From assembly GCA_964017145.1 (NCBI GenBank), contig OZ024840.1:3286001-3350000 (forward strand): a DNA stretch of 64,000 nt, given 5' to 3'. The translations under genes and the position numbers were made by a program. The notes under the pieces are model-generated. The model searched no databases and was not told the origin of the DNA. It saw only the letters and a list, made by a program, of their open reading frames with translations. This stretch comes from Agrocybe praecox. Taxonomy: Eukaryota > Basidiomycota > Agaricomycetes > Agaricales > Agrocybaceae. Shown here piece after piece: positions 46,911 to 59,600 of the stretch (positions are counted from its first letter, which is position 1; every line of letters starts with the position of its first letter).

Positions 46911-49138
46911 ATGACACGACCCCGACCTCTTAAGAACGTCAATGCCACTCCTTACCGAAATACAGCAGACCAACAGTTAACACCGCGTACACCACATAGC
47001 AGCGGTGGATCACGGACAAGTCGACTTGAACAAGGTTTTTCAAAGATCCAATTATCGCAAGCGGATGATGCAGATTATGACGACCAAAATGCGCTGCAAT
47101 CTGCTCCTCTGCTAGCGTCTTCGTCTACTGGAAGGTTCTCTGCCCATAGCACGCGCTCAGCAAGGCCGGGACGAAGCAACAATAAAGGAAAGGGGAAGCG
47201 ATCTAAGCCGCCGGCAAAGGATATTCTATCACAGGCAGTTTCCCGATTACCTTTGGTGTTCGGGATCTTCGCAGGGAGTGTCCTCTTGATCCTCATCGTG
47301 CTATCATTCATGAAACCGGACACATTACATCGATACGTCGGAGCCAAAGCACCACCACCACCACCCGCAGACGCAGCCCACTTGGAAAAAGTCGACGCAA
47401 GTCCCGCTGCTGTCCCTACTACACGACACGCACATGTTCGTCCTCCTGCACCGACTCATGCACCCGATAAGCATGTAGAATTTGTCGATGGGGGGATGGG
47501 TAAAGTCATATCCTACGAAAAGTACACAAGCTTCCCTCTTCTTCCAAGTGAATACCGCGCGCAATGCGCTGAAATCCAAGGGGGCTTCATGTCGCATGGC
47601 GCCTATTGGGACATTAGCCCAATGGGCCCTATGGACGTCAAACATGACGACCAGTCTCCCGGACACGAAAGCGTCTGTTCAAGCACTATCACCTACATGT
47701 TGGATGGCACAGTTGGACTTCTGGCGGATTTGGCTTTGATGGCACAAGCGGCAACACTAGCTCATGAGGTACGGATACATACTAACTCACTTTTCATACG
47801 CTTTACCTAAAATCATACTTCAAGCGAAATCGTACTTTCTTTGTCGACGATACTTACTGGAATCGAGGAAGGTACGCACGGGCTAATGCAGGTATCTATC
47901 AGTGCCAAGTACTGATATTACTTTAACGTAGGTGGCTAGATCATTTCGAGGACGTTCAAAACGGGCAACCTGGGCCGGAACCAGGTTGTCGACCTCCTCC
48001 CCCAAATGGTATTTCTCATGAGTTTTTTGCCTGTAAAAGATGTTAATTGCTGTCTGTTAAAAGAACTCGTAGCGTGTCCACGTACGGCAAGGTGCGCTTA
48101 GTCTTCTTCTAATGTATACGCTTGAACTGACAACAAATATAGACATTGGGTACACAATATAATCATAAAACTCTTTCGACTCTTTCTAAATCCTACATCT
48201 TATAGGTCGTCAACGCAAGGACCGCTAAATACCACTTTGGACATGCGTTTTATGACAATTACGAGGATCCGTGAGTCATTAACTTGGTTGTCATTGCAAT
48301 TTCTACAGGGATTGATTCGACTACTTCTTCTAGGTACACACATCAGCTTAATCGTCTAAGGCCAATTTTTGAATCTGCGGGCGAATCTTTGGACAACGTG
48401 ATATATCCAAACGCAGAAAACTATGAATTGATACAATTGGCTAGGGAAGAACTGGCTAATTTCCTTCGTAGTGCCAATAAACCACACAGCTCGATGAACG
48501 AAACCACCTTCCTCGCTACTCACATAAGGCGAGGGGACAGAAAATCCGAGTCCTACGTTTTCCCTGGTCGATTTATTCCTCTGAAAGACTACCTTACAGG
48601 AATAAAGAACACCTGGAGTCGCTTGTCCAGTGGTCCAGCATCTACCATAAGTCCTGTTGTCTATGTCGCGACGGACTCGCCAGAAGCCCATGCTGAATTC
48701 TATGAACAGTATACAGGCGAGATTTTCTCTCTGTACGACACCTCAAACCCAATGTTACGACCGCTAGCCAGCCCGGAGGAGTATTTCCAGGCGCACTTTG
48801 ATGAGTTAGATGAACATCTAAGGATACAAGCCACTCGGGGTATGATCGTTGATTTTGCAGTCATAAGTGGTTTCTGGCCAGGTGAAAAGGATCTCCATCC
48901 GGAAGCGGTCGTATGTGCGATGAGGTGCGTATCTCCTTGAATAACTCGGACGTCTTAGTAATTAAAATCGCAATGCAGCTCCTCGGTTTGTGACTTGGCG
49001 GCAGTGGGTATGACCTGGGAAAAGGCATTCGGCGATGTGAACGACATGGGAGATGTCGATGAGAAAGGTAAACGCTGGGTCGACGTTGATCAGAAAGGGA
49101 GTGTAGTGCCGGTTTGGCGACCTTTCGAATTGTTCTGA
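46911..49138 (+). CDS. Type II membrane protein, O-fucosyltransferase-like glycosyltransferase
   Basis: Predicted Golgi glycosyltransferase. Residues 1-112 are a basic, disordered cytosolic tail. Residues 113-134 (LPLVFGIFAGSVLLILIVLS) are one transmembrane anchor, followed by a Pro-rich stem with six consecutive Pro and a lumenal catalytic domain. The motif ATHIRRGDRKSE matches the HxRRxD GDP-fucose contact of the alpha-1,6/O-fucosyltransferase superfamily. An ERNRTFFVDDTYWNRGRW segment and a final acceptor-side block AVISGFWPGEKD are also seen. The protein ends VVPVWRPFELF. The start at 46911 is the first ATG of a frame that is open a codon further with TTG. Four short introns lie between 47770 and 48335, one near 48925-48978. 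The true sugar donor is not established by sequence. Confidence 0.75.
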
Positions 49139-49256
49139 TATAATACATGTATGGATATCTGTATCACCACTATTTAATGTTATTACTAGCTTTTATTTGT
49201 ACTGACGCTGACATGATCATGCCGTTCATTTAATTCTCGTCACTAGTCCGCAGGTC

Positions 49257-51645
49257 TCAATACGCAAACCTGAAATCCATCCGCTTATTGCCTTCGTCTT
49301 TAGTGGTTTCTAGGTATTCTTGCCGTTTCTGCGTCGTTTCTTTTTAGCTGAAATTTGCATTATAGGTCAGACAAATTTGACAAACCTCAGGTGTCCAAGA
49401 ACTCCATACTTTCTCCCTCCGGGCATTAAGTGTGCGATAGAAGAAGAAAATACCGATATAAAGGCAAATATTCATGCAGCAAATTGCAATCAAGTCCCTA
49501 TTGCCGCGTTTATCTGGCGAAACGATTTCAGCCCTTCAATTCGGTATTGAAAAAATATAGAACACCGACAAAGTGGTTTATCGTCTTTGCGGTAAATATT
49601 GGCCTTTGAATTTTGTTTCAAAATCAGTTTCCTCCACAGAAAATGACACCCAAATGCACTTACAGAAACGATGGCTGCAAGTTGAACAAACATGTTATAC
49701 AAACTCGCCGAAATCGTCCTGGAGCCATAAATGAGGAAGACTTGCAAAACTTCAACAAATAGAACATACCTTGTGCGGACGCTGTACGAGTTTCTAGAAG
49801 CCCAAGCAACCTGTATAGGATGGACATATGGGAAGCCTGCTATCAAAGTCACAACCGCGAAATAAATCCACTGTGAAGTACTTGAATTGAAAGTGTAGAG
49901 AGCGATTAGAAGGGGTAATGCCCAGATCTGCAGAACGACTGTCGCAGCAACGCGACTATCGATTGCTTCACTAATGAAGGCCATCACCAAAAGTCCTGAC
50001 ATTCCAATGACATAGGAAGGTATGGAGAGGAGACTCGTCTGGGTCGTCGTGAATCCGAGGTTTCTTAGGGAAAGGGTTAGGTAAGTCTGGGGTGGGACAA
50101 CGGGCACTAAAAAAATCGATATAGCAATCAGATTGCAGCCACTGCTTGAAAAACTGAGGTCAATTTACCCATATGAAACCCGAGAGCATAAATTGGCCAG
50201 AGTCTCCAATCTTTTAATGCTTCCCAAATCATACCGATGGAAAGTCCTTCACGGTTGTGCATGTCAGACTTGGATGGATCATCTCTCAAAACCCTTCGGA
50301 AAGGTTAGTTTGAGCACTGTGCATATAACGACGTATAATATCTGACCTATTAACCATGATAACTTCTTCCCTGTATGGGCAACGATAAGTTGGTAAGTTA
50401 TTTTTGTTTAGATCTAAAAATAGATCCAACTAATACCTCTCGCTGAACCAGCCTTTCGGCCTATACCATGCTTTTGTCTGGGTAGGGCCAGGGGGCATCA
50501 TAATAAATGAATAAAGGCCAACACAGAGGGTGATCAATCCCTCTATAAGGAAGAGATACCTCCACCCGGCCCTGCCATGGACACCCCGCAGCCGCAAAAT
50601 CCCAGTGGCCAGAAAGGCGCTCACTATGTCTGACGTGTAGTTGGACACCCAGAAAAAGGCGAGCCTAATTGGTACTATTCCGAGTGTGGATGGGGATTAG
50701 CGGGCTCCAACGCACCGATAACAAAATTAATACTCACATTCTGATTTCGTGTAAAAATACGATAGGTAAAGCACGATGTCCGGGATAAAGCCGCCCTGCA
50801 TGAATCCAAGTAGGCATCTGTATTGGGTAGAGATGTGTTAGCTGAGTACAGTTCAAGGGGATGATCATACATACCGGCAAGCCAAGAAGCTCCTTCTGCC
50901 TGAAAGCCAAAATTGAGATGCGGAGACAATACTCCATAACGCCATCTAGTCACTCGTTAACTCACGGTATCATTGTACCGGAGGTGAGCCGCTTACTGAC
51001 CTGGCATGGAATCCAAACATCTGGGCCCACTCTTTTTGATATCAACTGGGAAGGCAGCTCTTTGTATGCTTGAATTAAGAAAACTAGCATGGATTTAGAA
51101 TTGAATGGTTGTGCCCACCTGCAAGTAAGAAAGAGAGCCTGAACACTATTGTTCCAAGATTGAAGTCGTTGGTTGTAATACCAAGATCGTCTAGGAAGTT
51201 GTCGGCATTGGCTTGGGATATGTTGCTACGATCAAGCTCTAAGGAGAAGAACATAATAAATGCCCATATCATGATTCTATAGTCAATCTTCCGAACTATC
51301 CTCTGAAATAATATAAAAAATTCCAGTGAGTGAACAAGGTAATTGAGGGAAAATAGAGCTGACCTTCTCTTCCCTCCATGTCCACCGAGCACTGGGGTCA
51401 AAACGGTGTGCATTCTCGAACTGGGGAGGCGGATGGTATGCCTTGAGACCTATAGGATCATCAAAAACCGAAGGTTGGGTCGCAATGGCATCGAGATCGA
51501 CCGCCTGACGCCTCCAGAGAGACGTAAGTCCCCCGAAACCTGCTGCCTGTAGTGGGATGCCCAGCTGTGGCACCTCAATTTGTACCGACAACTTCTCATT
51601 TTCCAAAGAGAGGCTAGTAGACGAAGCCTTGTTGTCTGATGCCAT
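49257..51645 (-). CDS. MFS transporter, Dal5/anion:cation symporter family (copy 1)
   Basis: Twelve-helix plasma-membrane permease of the allantoate/nicotinate/pantothenate family. Start [20 protein letters not shown]; the cytosolic tail carries [17 protein letters not shown] text (seen as [15 protein letters not shown]). TM1 has [18 protein letters not shown], the family's hallmark. Other recognisable parts are [52 protein letters not shown] and [15 protein letters not shown]. After the central loop ([14 protein letters not shown]) TM7-12 follow, including [20 protein letters not shown] and [19 protein letters not shown]. Choosing the acceptor CGCAG gives the ending [23 protein letters not shown], matching copy 2 closely. 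It is a tandem paralogue of the next gene, separated by about 335 bp. Substrate unknown. Confidence 0.88.
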
Positions 51646-51979
51646 TAAATTTAACGCCAGTAGAGATGGAAAGATAGCAATGAACGGTTTTTCAGTGGAG
51701 TCACGACTTTATAGCCATCGTGCGGATACCTTTGAGTCGCATAAAGGTAGTTATCTATAATTAGTACGGCAAAAAGAGTACAGGAACAATTTCAAAGCAT
51801 TGCGCCTTGCCTGGACACGATTGCGCAACACAAGTTTCCAATTTTGGCGCCATGTCGTCCATATTGGGATACTCTATTAATAGCTTTCCAAGGTAACATG
51901 TCATGATATGTCATACGCAGAGTCGTTAGTAGAGTACGTAGAGTAAGTACATGTACAGAGTCTAATTTGATAGAAAAAA
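51646..51979. other. Spacer between tandem MFS genes
   Basis: 334 bp holding the promoter of copy 1 and 3' UTR of copy 2. Noncoding by inspection; a TCATGATATGTCATA-like stretch is near 51900. Confidence 0.5.
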
Positions 51980-54356
51980 CTAGTAAACAAATCGGAAGTT
52001 AGTTCTCTGGTTCCCTTCATCCTTCGTGGTTTTGATATACTCTTCCTTCTCCTGCGAAGAAATGGTGTACTATGTGAGTTTTATTAACACTGTATTGTAT
52101 TTGAAACCATACCTCTGAAGACCACGAGTTCCATTTTTTCTCGCGTATCGAGTTGATTGTCTTGTAAAAGAAATAGGTGAAGATGTAGATCACAATGTTC
52201 ATAGAACAAATCGCGATGAGCTGTTTGTTTCCTCGCTTGTCTAAAAGAACTTCGTGTTAGAACAACGGTTATTTCGGAGACGCAGCAATCCAGCTTACAG
52301 AGAGGCTTATCGTCCTTTTGATAGATATTGACCTGCAGGGATATACGTCAGCCATAATATACTACAACGATAAGTGTACGATGACGCACGTAGACTATCG
52401 AGCCTGTCTGAACGAATATGTTGTAAATGCTGGCTGAGACTGTCCTATCGATACGCCAATTGATCAGAAAATAAGTTGAATGCAAAGAGAGAGAAAATAT
52501 GCCTTTGTCTGACGCTAAACGAGTTCCTTCATGCCCAAGCAACTTGAATTGGGTGAACGTATGGGAAACCGGTCAACAGCGTCACCACTGCGTAGTAACT
52601 ACACTGCGATGTGAGCTTGTCGAAAGTGTAAAGACCAATCAGGAGAGGTAGAGCCCAGATTTGCAGAATCAGCGTGGCGGCCACACGGCCATTGACAACC
52701 TCGCTAAACCAAGCTGTAAAGAAGAGCATTATAGCTCCAATGACAACCGACGGAATTGTGAGAAGGTTTGTTTCCGTGGTATCAAATCCAAGATTGCGAA
52801 GAGACAATGTGAGATATGTCTAAGGGGGGCCAACAGGCACTGGACGAAAAAAAAAAACAGTAAATGAGCTCCGGGCGATAACATTCCACATACTCATGTG
52901 AACAAGACCAAGAGCGTAAATTGGCCAGAGTCTCCAATCCTTGACGGACTTCCAAATCATTCCTAAGCTTAAACCTTCACGATTGTACATGTCCGATTTC
53001 GATGGATCGTCTCGTAGTACTCGGTTGACCATAATCACCTCTTCTCTACAAATCCGACAATCATTAGATTAAGCAGTGGGTACTAGGAACAGGCCACGAG
53101 AAACTGACCTCTCTGTGAACCAGCCTTTTGGTCGGAACCAAGTTTTGGTCTGTGTCGGTCCAGAAGGCATCATGAAGAAGGTAATGATGCCAATGATCAA
53201 GGTTAGGATGCCCTCGAGGAGGAAGAGATATCGCCATCCCTCCTTTCCAGCGACTCCACGAAGCTGTAGAATTCTTGTTGCAAGGAAGGCGCTCATGATG
53301 TCGGATAAGTAATTCGACAACCAGAAGAAGGCCAGACGTAAGGGCACTGTATATCTCGTTAGTTATTGTCGATAGTCCAGAGCATATATATAACGTACGT
53401 TCGGGGCCGGTGTAGAAATAAGAAAGGTACAATACAACATCTGGAATAAATCCTCGAAGGAAGCCCAGTAGGAAGTTGATCCACAAGAGCAAATAAATGA
53501 GTATCGAGGACAAAGTTAAATTGGACCGAGAACTTACCGACAAGCTACAAAGCTTGCTCTGCCGCTTAGCCAGAACTGGCACATTGATACAATACTCCAG
53601 AAGACCATCTAACATTGATAGCACCGTGGGACAGTCCTGAGTTCGTGATAGAAGAGAGACGCACTTGACAGGGAATCCAGACATCCGGGGCTATACGTTT
53701 CGAGACCAATTGTGAAGGCAATTCTAGTCGCAGTGACGTCAGATAATTAATGAAAAGGATCTAATAGGAAGGGCATACCTGCACATAGGAACGACAGCTG
53801 AAATAGAGTGTTTCCAAGATTGTAATCATTTGTAGTGAGACCGAGATCTTCAAACAGATTGTCCGAATTGGCTTGCGATATGTTGCTTCGATCTAAATCG
53901 AGGGCCAAAAACATGGTGCAAGCCCAGATCATGATTCGCAAGTCAATTTTGCGAACGAGTTTCTATACAGTATAAACGATCAGTCAGAGGATGAAGGTGA
54001 CACTACAAACGCGGATTACTTACCTTTTCCTCCCGCCATGTCCAACGGGCCAAAACGTCGAAGCGATGAGAGTTTTCATGACTTTTGGGAGGGAGATAGG
54101 CTTCGAGAGTAACGGGATTGTCGAAGACGGAAGGCTGGGTAGCGATGGCGTCAAGATTGACTATAGGTCGTTTATAGTATGAGAAAATAGCAGAGAAGCC
54201 ACCCTGATTGGCGGTGTCAACGGGTACGCCGAGAGGTGGTACCTTCTTCGACAATTCATCAACAGAAGAAGTTGTGGGCGTCAATTTCCCCTTTTCGTTG
54301 AGAATCTCGTCGTCTGAGATGGACTCGGGTTTCACAGGAATGAGACGAGAAGCCAT
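51980..54356 (-). CDS. MFS transporter, Dal5/anion:cation symporter family (copy 2)
   Basis: Same family, intron pattern and length as the neighbouring copy 1. Start [19 protein letters not shown]; the tail has [17 protein letters not shown]1 is [18 protein letters not shown]. Later parts are [54 protein letters not shown], the loop [20 protein letters not shown] (nearly identical to copy 1), [20 protein letters not shown] and [20 protein letters not shown]. It ends [20 protein letters not shown] with TAG at 51980. The in-frame frame extension before 54356 starts with TTG and is not used. Conservation across the whole length shows a tandem duplication; divergence at the N-termini suggests it is not very recent. 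Confidence 0.88.
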
Positions 54357-54575
54357 GGGGAAAAGAGTAAAGCTCAAGGTACAAATTTAACATCGCACTT
54401 TTATGCAGGCCATAATTCAATAATTAGCATCGTCGAAAACATACGTACTGATTGTGATGTAAGTAGCTTTCATTGCGTTTACAAATCTATGGATGGCGCA
54501 ATTATTGATTGCTGACCCAAAGAAACTATTTTACTGACTTAAATCATATTTTGTACCTTTTGCCAAGAGAAGTAT

Positions 54576-56533
54576 CTACCGCCGAGCCATCCCTCGTCCT
54601 CTCCCTCTCAAAGCTCGTTGCGTAGTTCCCGGAGGTGCTTTAGGTCCAGGGTTTTGCTAGAACACAACTCATTCAAAAAAAAAAAAGAACCATAAGAGTG
54701 GCGGTACACTTACCGCTTCACTTTGAGGATTGCGAACAGTCTCGTCTATGCTGAGGATCAGGCACGCAGCCTCAGTTGCGCTACCAATCGCATTGATTTT
54801 AACAAGACTGGGTTCCCAAACAAAAGCCTCCAGGTTATTTCGAACACCAGAGGCACCGTCAACATCTACGCCGGCCCAAGTTTCCCCGCTGGCGTGTTTC
54901 ATTCGCAATTTGTTGAGAATATCAGTTGAATCAAGTCCTGCATTATCACAGATTTGTCGAGGAATAATTTCCAATGCTTTAGCAAAGGCGGCTAAGACTA
55001 ATTGCTGTTTCCCTGGAATGCTCAAGGCATGCTTGCGAATGTAAGCAGAGAGTTCCATCTAGAACAGGATATCAGAAGCACATCATCGACGGATTCGGAA
55101 AGTCACTCACCTCGATCGCTCCTCCGCCGGCCACTACTTCTCCATTCCGGATTGCCCTTTTCACCACCATCAGGGCGTCATGTAAACTTCTCTCTACTTC
55201 TTCAATAAATTGCTCGGCCCCGCCGCGAAGAATCAACGTACAGGTCTTCGCTTTCGGGCAATCTTCAAAGATGTTGTATCTCTCCCCTCCTATTTGTCGT
55301 TCCTCAAATAATCCGCAGATTCCGAGATGCTCTCGGCTGATGTCAGAGCATGTTGACTGAATAGCACCGCCAGCAGCTTGCACCACGCGCCTCAAGTCTC
55401 CAGCAGCCACCCGACCTGCACAGAAGATATCTCTATCCGCGAACCACTGTGTAGCCAAATCACCGATAGGAAGTTTGCTAAGAACCACCTTAGCACCTGT
55501 TTTCTCGATAGCTTCAAGTTTGCGATAAATGATCTCCCATTCGGCGTCCACAATAGCTTGATAATCCGAGACCGCATCAACACGTACTTCTGCGTTGTCT
55601 TTTTCTGCTTTGAGTTCTAACTCGACGTTCAAGCAGAGAATGAGAGGGTTTTTGAAATGTTTGGGTTGTTGCTCGGCCCCAGCATAGGTAAACGTTTTCT
55701 TGAATGCGACGCCTTTGATGATAAGGGAGTCCTGTAGTCCACCACCAGCGATCTTCTTTACACCAATGAGAGATTCATCGAGATCGTCCTGATCTAAAAT
55801 TTCGATGGCGTCCACCACCATATTAGAAAAGAAAGGCTTTTCAGAGTGGATAAGCTTTGAGGACATCGATGTTGACGCGCATTTCAGGAGCAAGGAACGG
55901 AAGCGCCTGTATACAATAGATGAGCAATAGATGAGACGAGTATTTGATAAAGAAAGTACTCTGGGTCTGATCGATCAACAGTTATTTGCAACTCTTTAAT
56001 ACGCTCAAGAGACTGTAGAACTTATCAGACAAAAAGCCCATACCAAAATTGCGAGTAAAAATGACGCGTACCAACTGCGATGCCTTTCTAAAACCCTTCA
56101 TGATGATGTGTGGACTAACACCTTCCTCAATAAAAGTTCTGACTTCCTTCAAAAATTGGGCCGCCAAGAGTACTACACTTGTTGTACCATCTCCTACTTC
56201 GGCATCTTGAGCACGAGCAATATCGACAAGCGTACGCGCGGCAGGGTGGACGATCTCCAAAAGTTTCAAGATAGTAGCACCATCGTTGGTGATTTGGGCC
56301 TCTCCACGATCGTTTACAATCAACTTATCCATTCCTCTTGGTCCAAGTGTACTAGCCAATGTCTCTGCGATGGCAAGACACGCTGAGATATTGGACAGCA
56401 ATTGTGCTTTTCCTTGCGAAGTGTCTGTGCCCTCTTTCAGGAGGACAACAGTAGGTTGCTATATAGCGAGTAAATAGTCACGAACGGCCATGAAATTTAA
56501 ATTAAGGAGTACCATTGGTAAACCACGCTGCAT
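54576..56533 (-). CDS. CCT7: Chaperonin CCT subunit eta
   Basis: Subunit of the cytosolic TRiC/CCT double ring that folds actin, tubulin and WD proteins. The start exon encodes MQRGLPM, then a 54-nt intron, then [20 protein letters not shown]. Chaperonin motifs: [13 protein letters not shown] (nucleotide), [21 protein letters not shown] (catalytic Asp), the apical-domain segment, and [38 protein letters not shown]. It continues [26 protein letters not shown] and [29 protein letters not shown]. The C-terminal tail is [24 protein letters not shown]. Length is about 560 residues, normal for eta. Divergent from RAD5, 123 bp apart. Confidence 0.96.
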
Positions 56534-56623
56534 TTTGAAGTTTTGGTTAGAGAGATGGCCGTGCAAAGAAATGTAGGAACTTGATTTCCGTCGGTCGGGG
56601 TTATTTGGTCTTGTTATTCACTT

Positions 56624-56641
56624 ACGCGTTTTTGGACGCGT
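56624..56641. promoter_or_regulatory. Pair of ACGCGT (MCB) boxes in the CCT7/RAD5 promoter
   Basis: ACGCGT at 56624-56629 and again at 56636-56641, starts 12 bp apart, lies 16-33 bp before the RAD5 ATG. ACGCGT is the MluI cell-cycle box bound by MBF (Mbp1/Swi6) at genes for DNA replication and repair in fungi. Being palindromic, it works in both directions. Control of RAD5 is inferred. Confidence 0.5.
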
Positions 56642-56656
56642 CCTAATTGAACGAAA

Positions 56657-59600
56657 ATGAACATCCCACAGTCGCGTCCTCTACTAGAACTTCTACTATC
56701 TACTATGTCCAATTCTGATACAGAGGTACCTCTTCAACCTCCCTCTGGACTCTTTTTTGCTGGTTCAGACGATGAGGAGGATGGACCCGTCGCCGTCCCC
56801 ACAACTTCAAAGTCGAACAGTCCGAGTTTACCACAGACGCCTCAAACCACCTTTTCCACCTCTTCGCCTCTCAATCAACCTTTGTTTTTACAGGGAGATG
56901 ATGAAGAGGACGACATAATCATGAATGAGAGAATTAAGTCACAATCTCCGGTGTCTAAAAAGCGTCAAGTTCCTATAGATGATTCTGACGTCGAAGTCGA
57001 TGGTGCTGGCCCATCTCATTTGACCGTGAAGACTGAAGAAAATGATTCCGTCATTTATCTCTCGGACTCTGCTTCCGAATCTTCAGTAAAAAAGAACCAT
57101 AATTCGCCCCCGCCGTCCAAAAAGCGTCGCGTGTCACCGTTACCCGTTCATTCTTCTCATGGGCCTAACGACATGTTCCAGCCAACCTATCTTGGTGAAA
57201 TCTTGGTTCCGAATGCATGGAGCAACGTCTCTGGCAAAGGATATGTCAAGATCAATGACTCCATACGTATCCAAAGGGAAGAATTCGAAGACGTCAAGCC
57301 AGGCCCAAGTAATTCTAAGATGAAACCGGATCCAAAGAAAACGAACGGGAAAAAACAAATAACACTGTCATCTATGCTCAAATCACAGCCTACCAAAACA
57401 AACAAAAAGAAGAACAGTGACAACATTGTGCGGCTGGTTAACAACAAAGGCTTCGGTGAGTTCTACTACTTATACTATTGCTCGGTGTATTTATGTTTTT
57501 AAGAGTTCGGCAGATTACCCACAGAAATCTCCTGGTGGATTTCCAAACTCCTTGAACAAGGTATTACCTTTACTACTAGGGCTTTTTATATCTAACTTGG
57601 TCATCAGGAATCATCGAAATACGCGGTGTCATGACGGACTGTCCAGAAAGGCTCACAACTGGCATTAGTTTAATAGTTACCCTCCGCATATATATGCTTG
57701 CTACGGCTTTCAGATCAATGAAAAGCTCCGGAAAGGAGGAAGACGCCGTTAGATTAGGCTTCAATGAAGGCGTAGAGACTGAAGAAGAAAGGTGGTTACA
57801 TTCTCAATGCTGCTCGTTTGTCTTATCTTGGCTTATCAGGGACTTTTAGTTCTCTCCGTGCTCGCAAACATTCCATCCTACGGCTTTTTGATGTCGTTGG
57901 CTTAAAACCCCAGGCAGGGGCTAATATCAAAGAAAAATGGTCGGACCCCAAAGCTCAAGAAGAGGCTCTCATCAAGCTGGCAAAGCGCCCAGTCAAAAAG
58001 GTCAAAGAAATAGTCGGAGATGGCGAAGAAATCGAAGTCGATGACAGCGAAGAACTTTCCAAAAATGATCTCGACACAATATATACTAGGTAGTCGATAC
58101 ACCGCTTTGCAAGTTATTCATAGTGCTAACCCTTTTCCAGAGCCCAACACAACGATAAAACTATGGGTACTATGGATCCCGCAGACTCCTTTGATCTCAC
58201 CCTACGAGGATATCAGAAACAAGCGCTATAGCATGTCATTCTTTGTTTTCCAAAACTAGCATCGTAATAATCATTCAAATAGTTGGATGCATTCCCTCGA
58301 AACAGGTGCCTTAAATGCTCGTGAGGCGACTTCGATGCATCCGCTATGGAGCCAGTAAGTCATGTCAAGTTATGCATATATTGTCTAACTCATTACCTTG
58401 AAGATATGTGTTCCCTGATGAACCGGCCATGGATGGCGATATGATAGATCTGACGGCTGACGAAAAGCCGTTTTACTTTAATCCGTACTCAGGTGAACTG
58501 AGTTTAGACTTCCCGAAAGCTGAAATACATTGCAAAGGTGGGATTTTAGCGTAAGCACCTTTCAGACTGAAATACGTGGTTTCCTTACTGACAGTAAGTA
58601 AAAACAGCGATGGTAAGCCTAGTGTATACAAAACATGGAAGATGACGATGACTAAACTCCAATGCCTGAATTTTAATTCAATCAGAGAGTAAGCCCCTTG
58701 TATGCACTCGTGAGAAGCAGTTCAGTAGACTCATCACATATGATCTTTACAGTGGGAATGGGCAAAACCATAATGTTGTCGGCCCTTATACAGACGGCCC
58801 TTCCTTCCGGAGAAGTAGAAGAACAGGAAACAAGGGTAAAGACCAGGCAACTCAAGCTTAATAACGCATTTCGAGCCGTTGAAAAAAGGAAGGATAAGCT
58901 ATCGAAACCGCCGTCTGCCACTTTAATTGTTGCTCCCACGTCACTATTAAATCAGTGGTCAGAGGAACTTCAAAGATCCAGTAAATCTGGAACGTTAGAA
59001 GTCATTGTTTGGCACGGCCAGAATCGCACAGATTTAGAGGCATTGCTCGAGGATGATGACGAAGAAAATGCATCTATGAAAGTGGTCGTTACTTCATACG
59101 GGATTCTCGCTTCCGAGCATGCAAAAACGGATCGTCTTGGTAAACTCAAGTCTCCCATCTTTCAGAGTAAGAGGATCATCTCGTTCCTGTAAGTGATGTG
59201 ATCTGACCTTGACAATAGTTTGTTGGTTTAGGATCATTCTTGATGAAGCACATGCCATTAAATCGCGGACCAGTAAGACAGCCAAAGCCGTATATGCACT
59301 CTCTGGCAAGCGCAAATGGGCAGTCACAGGTAAGTCTTAACCTATAAGTGCCTTGCTTTTGAAACCGAGCACCTTTGTATCAGGAACACCAATTGTCAAT
59401 AAACTGGAGGATCTTTATTCCTTATTGTGAGTGCACTTCGGATAACTATGTAATGTGTGATTTTCATCGTCGTCGACAGAAAATTCCTGGATTTTAAACC
59501 ATGGTCGGAGTTTTCATTCTTCCGCTCGTAAGCTTGTGTCGTTGTCTGCCCCCCTTTTACTGACTCCTTTTTCAGCTTCATCACAATCCCATTTTTGGCT

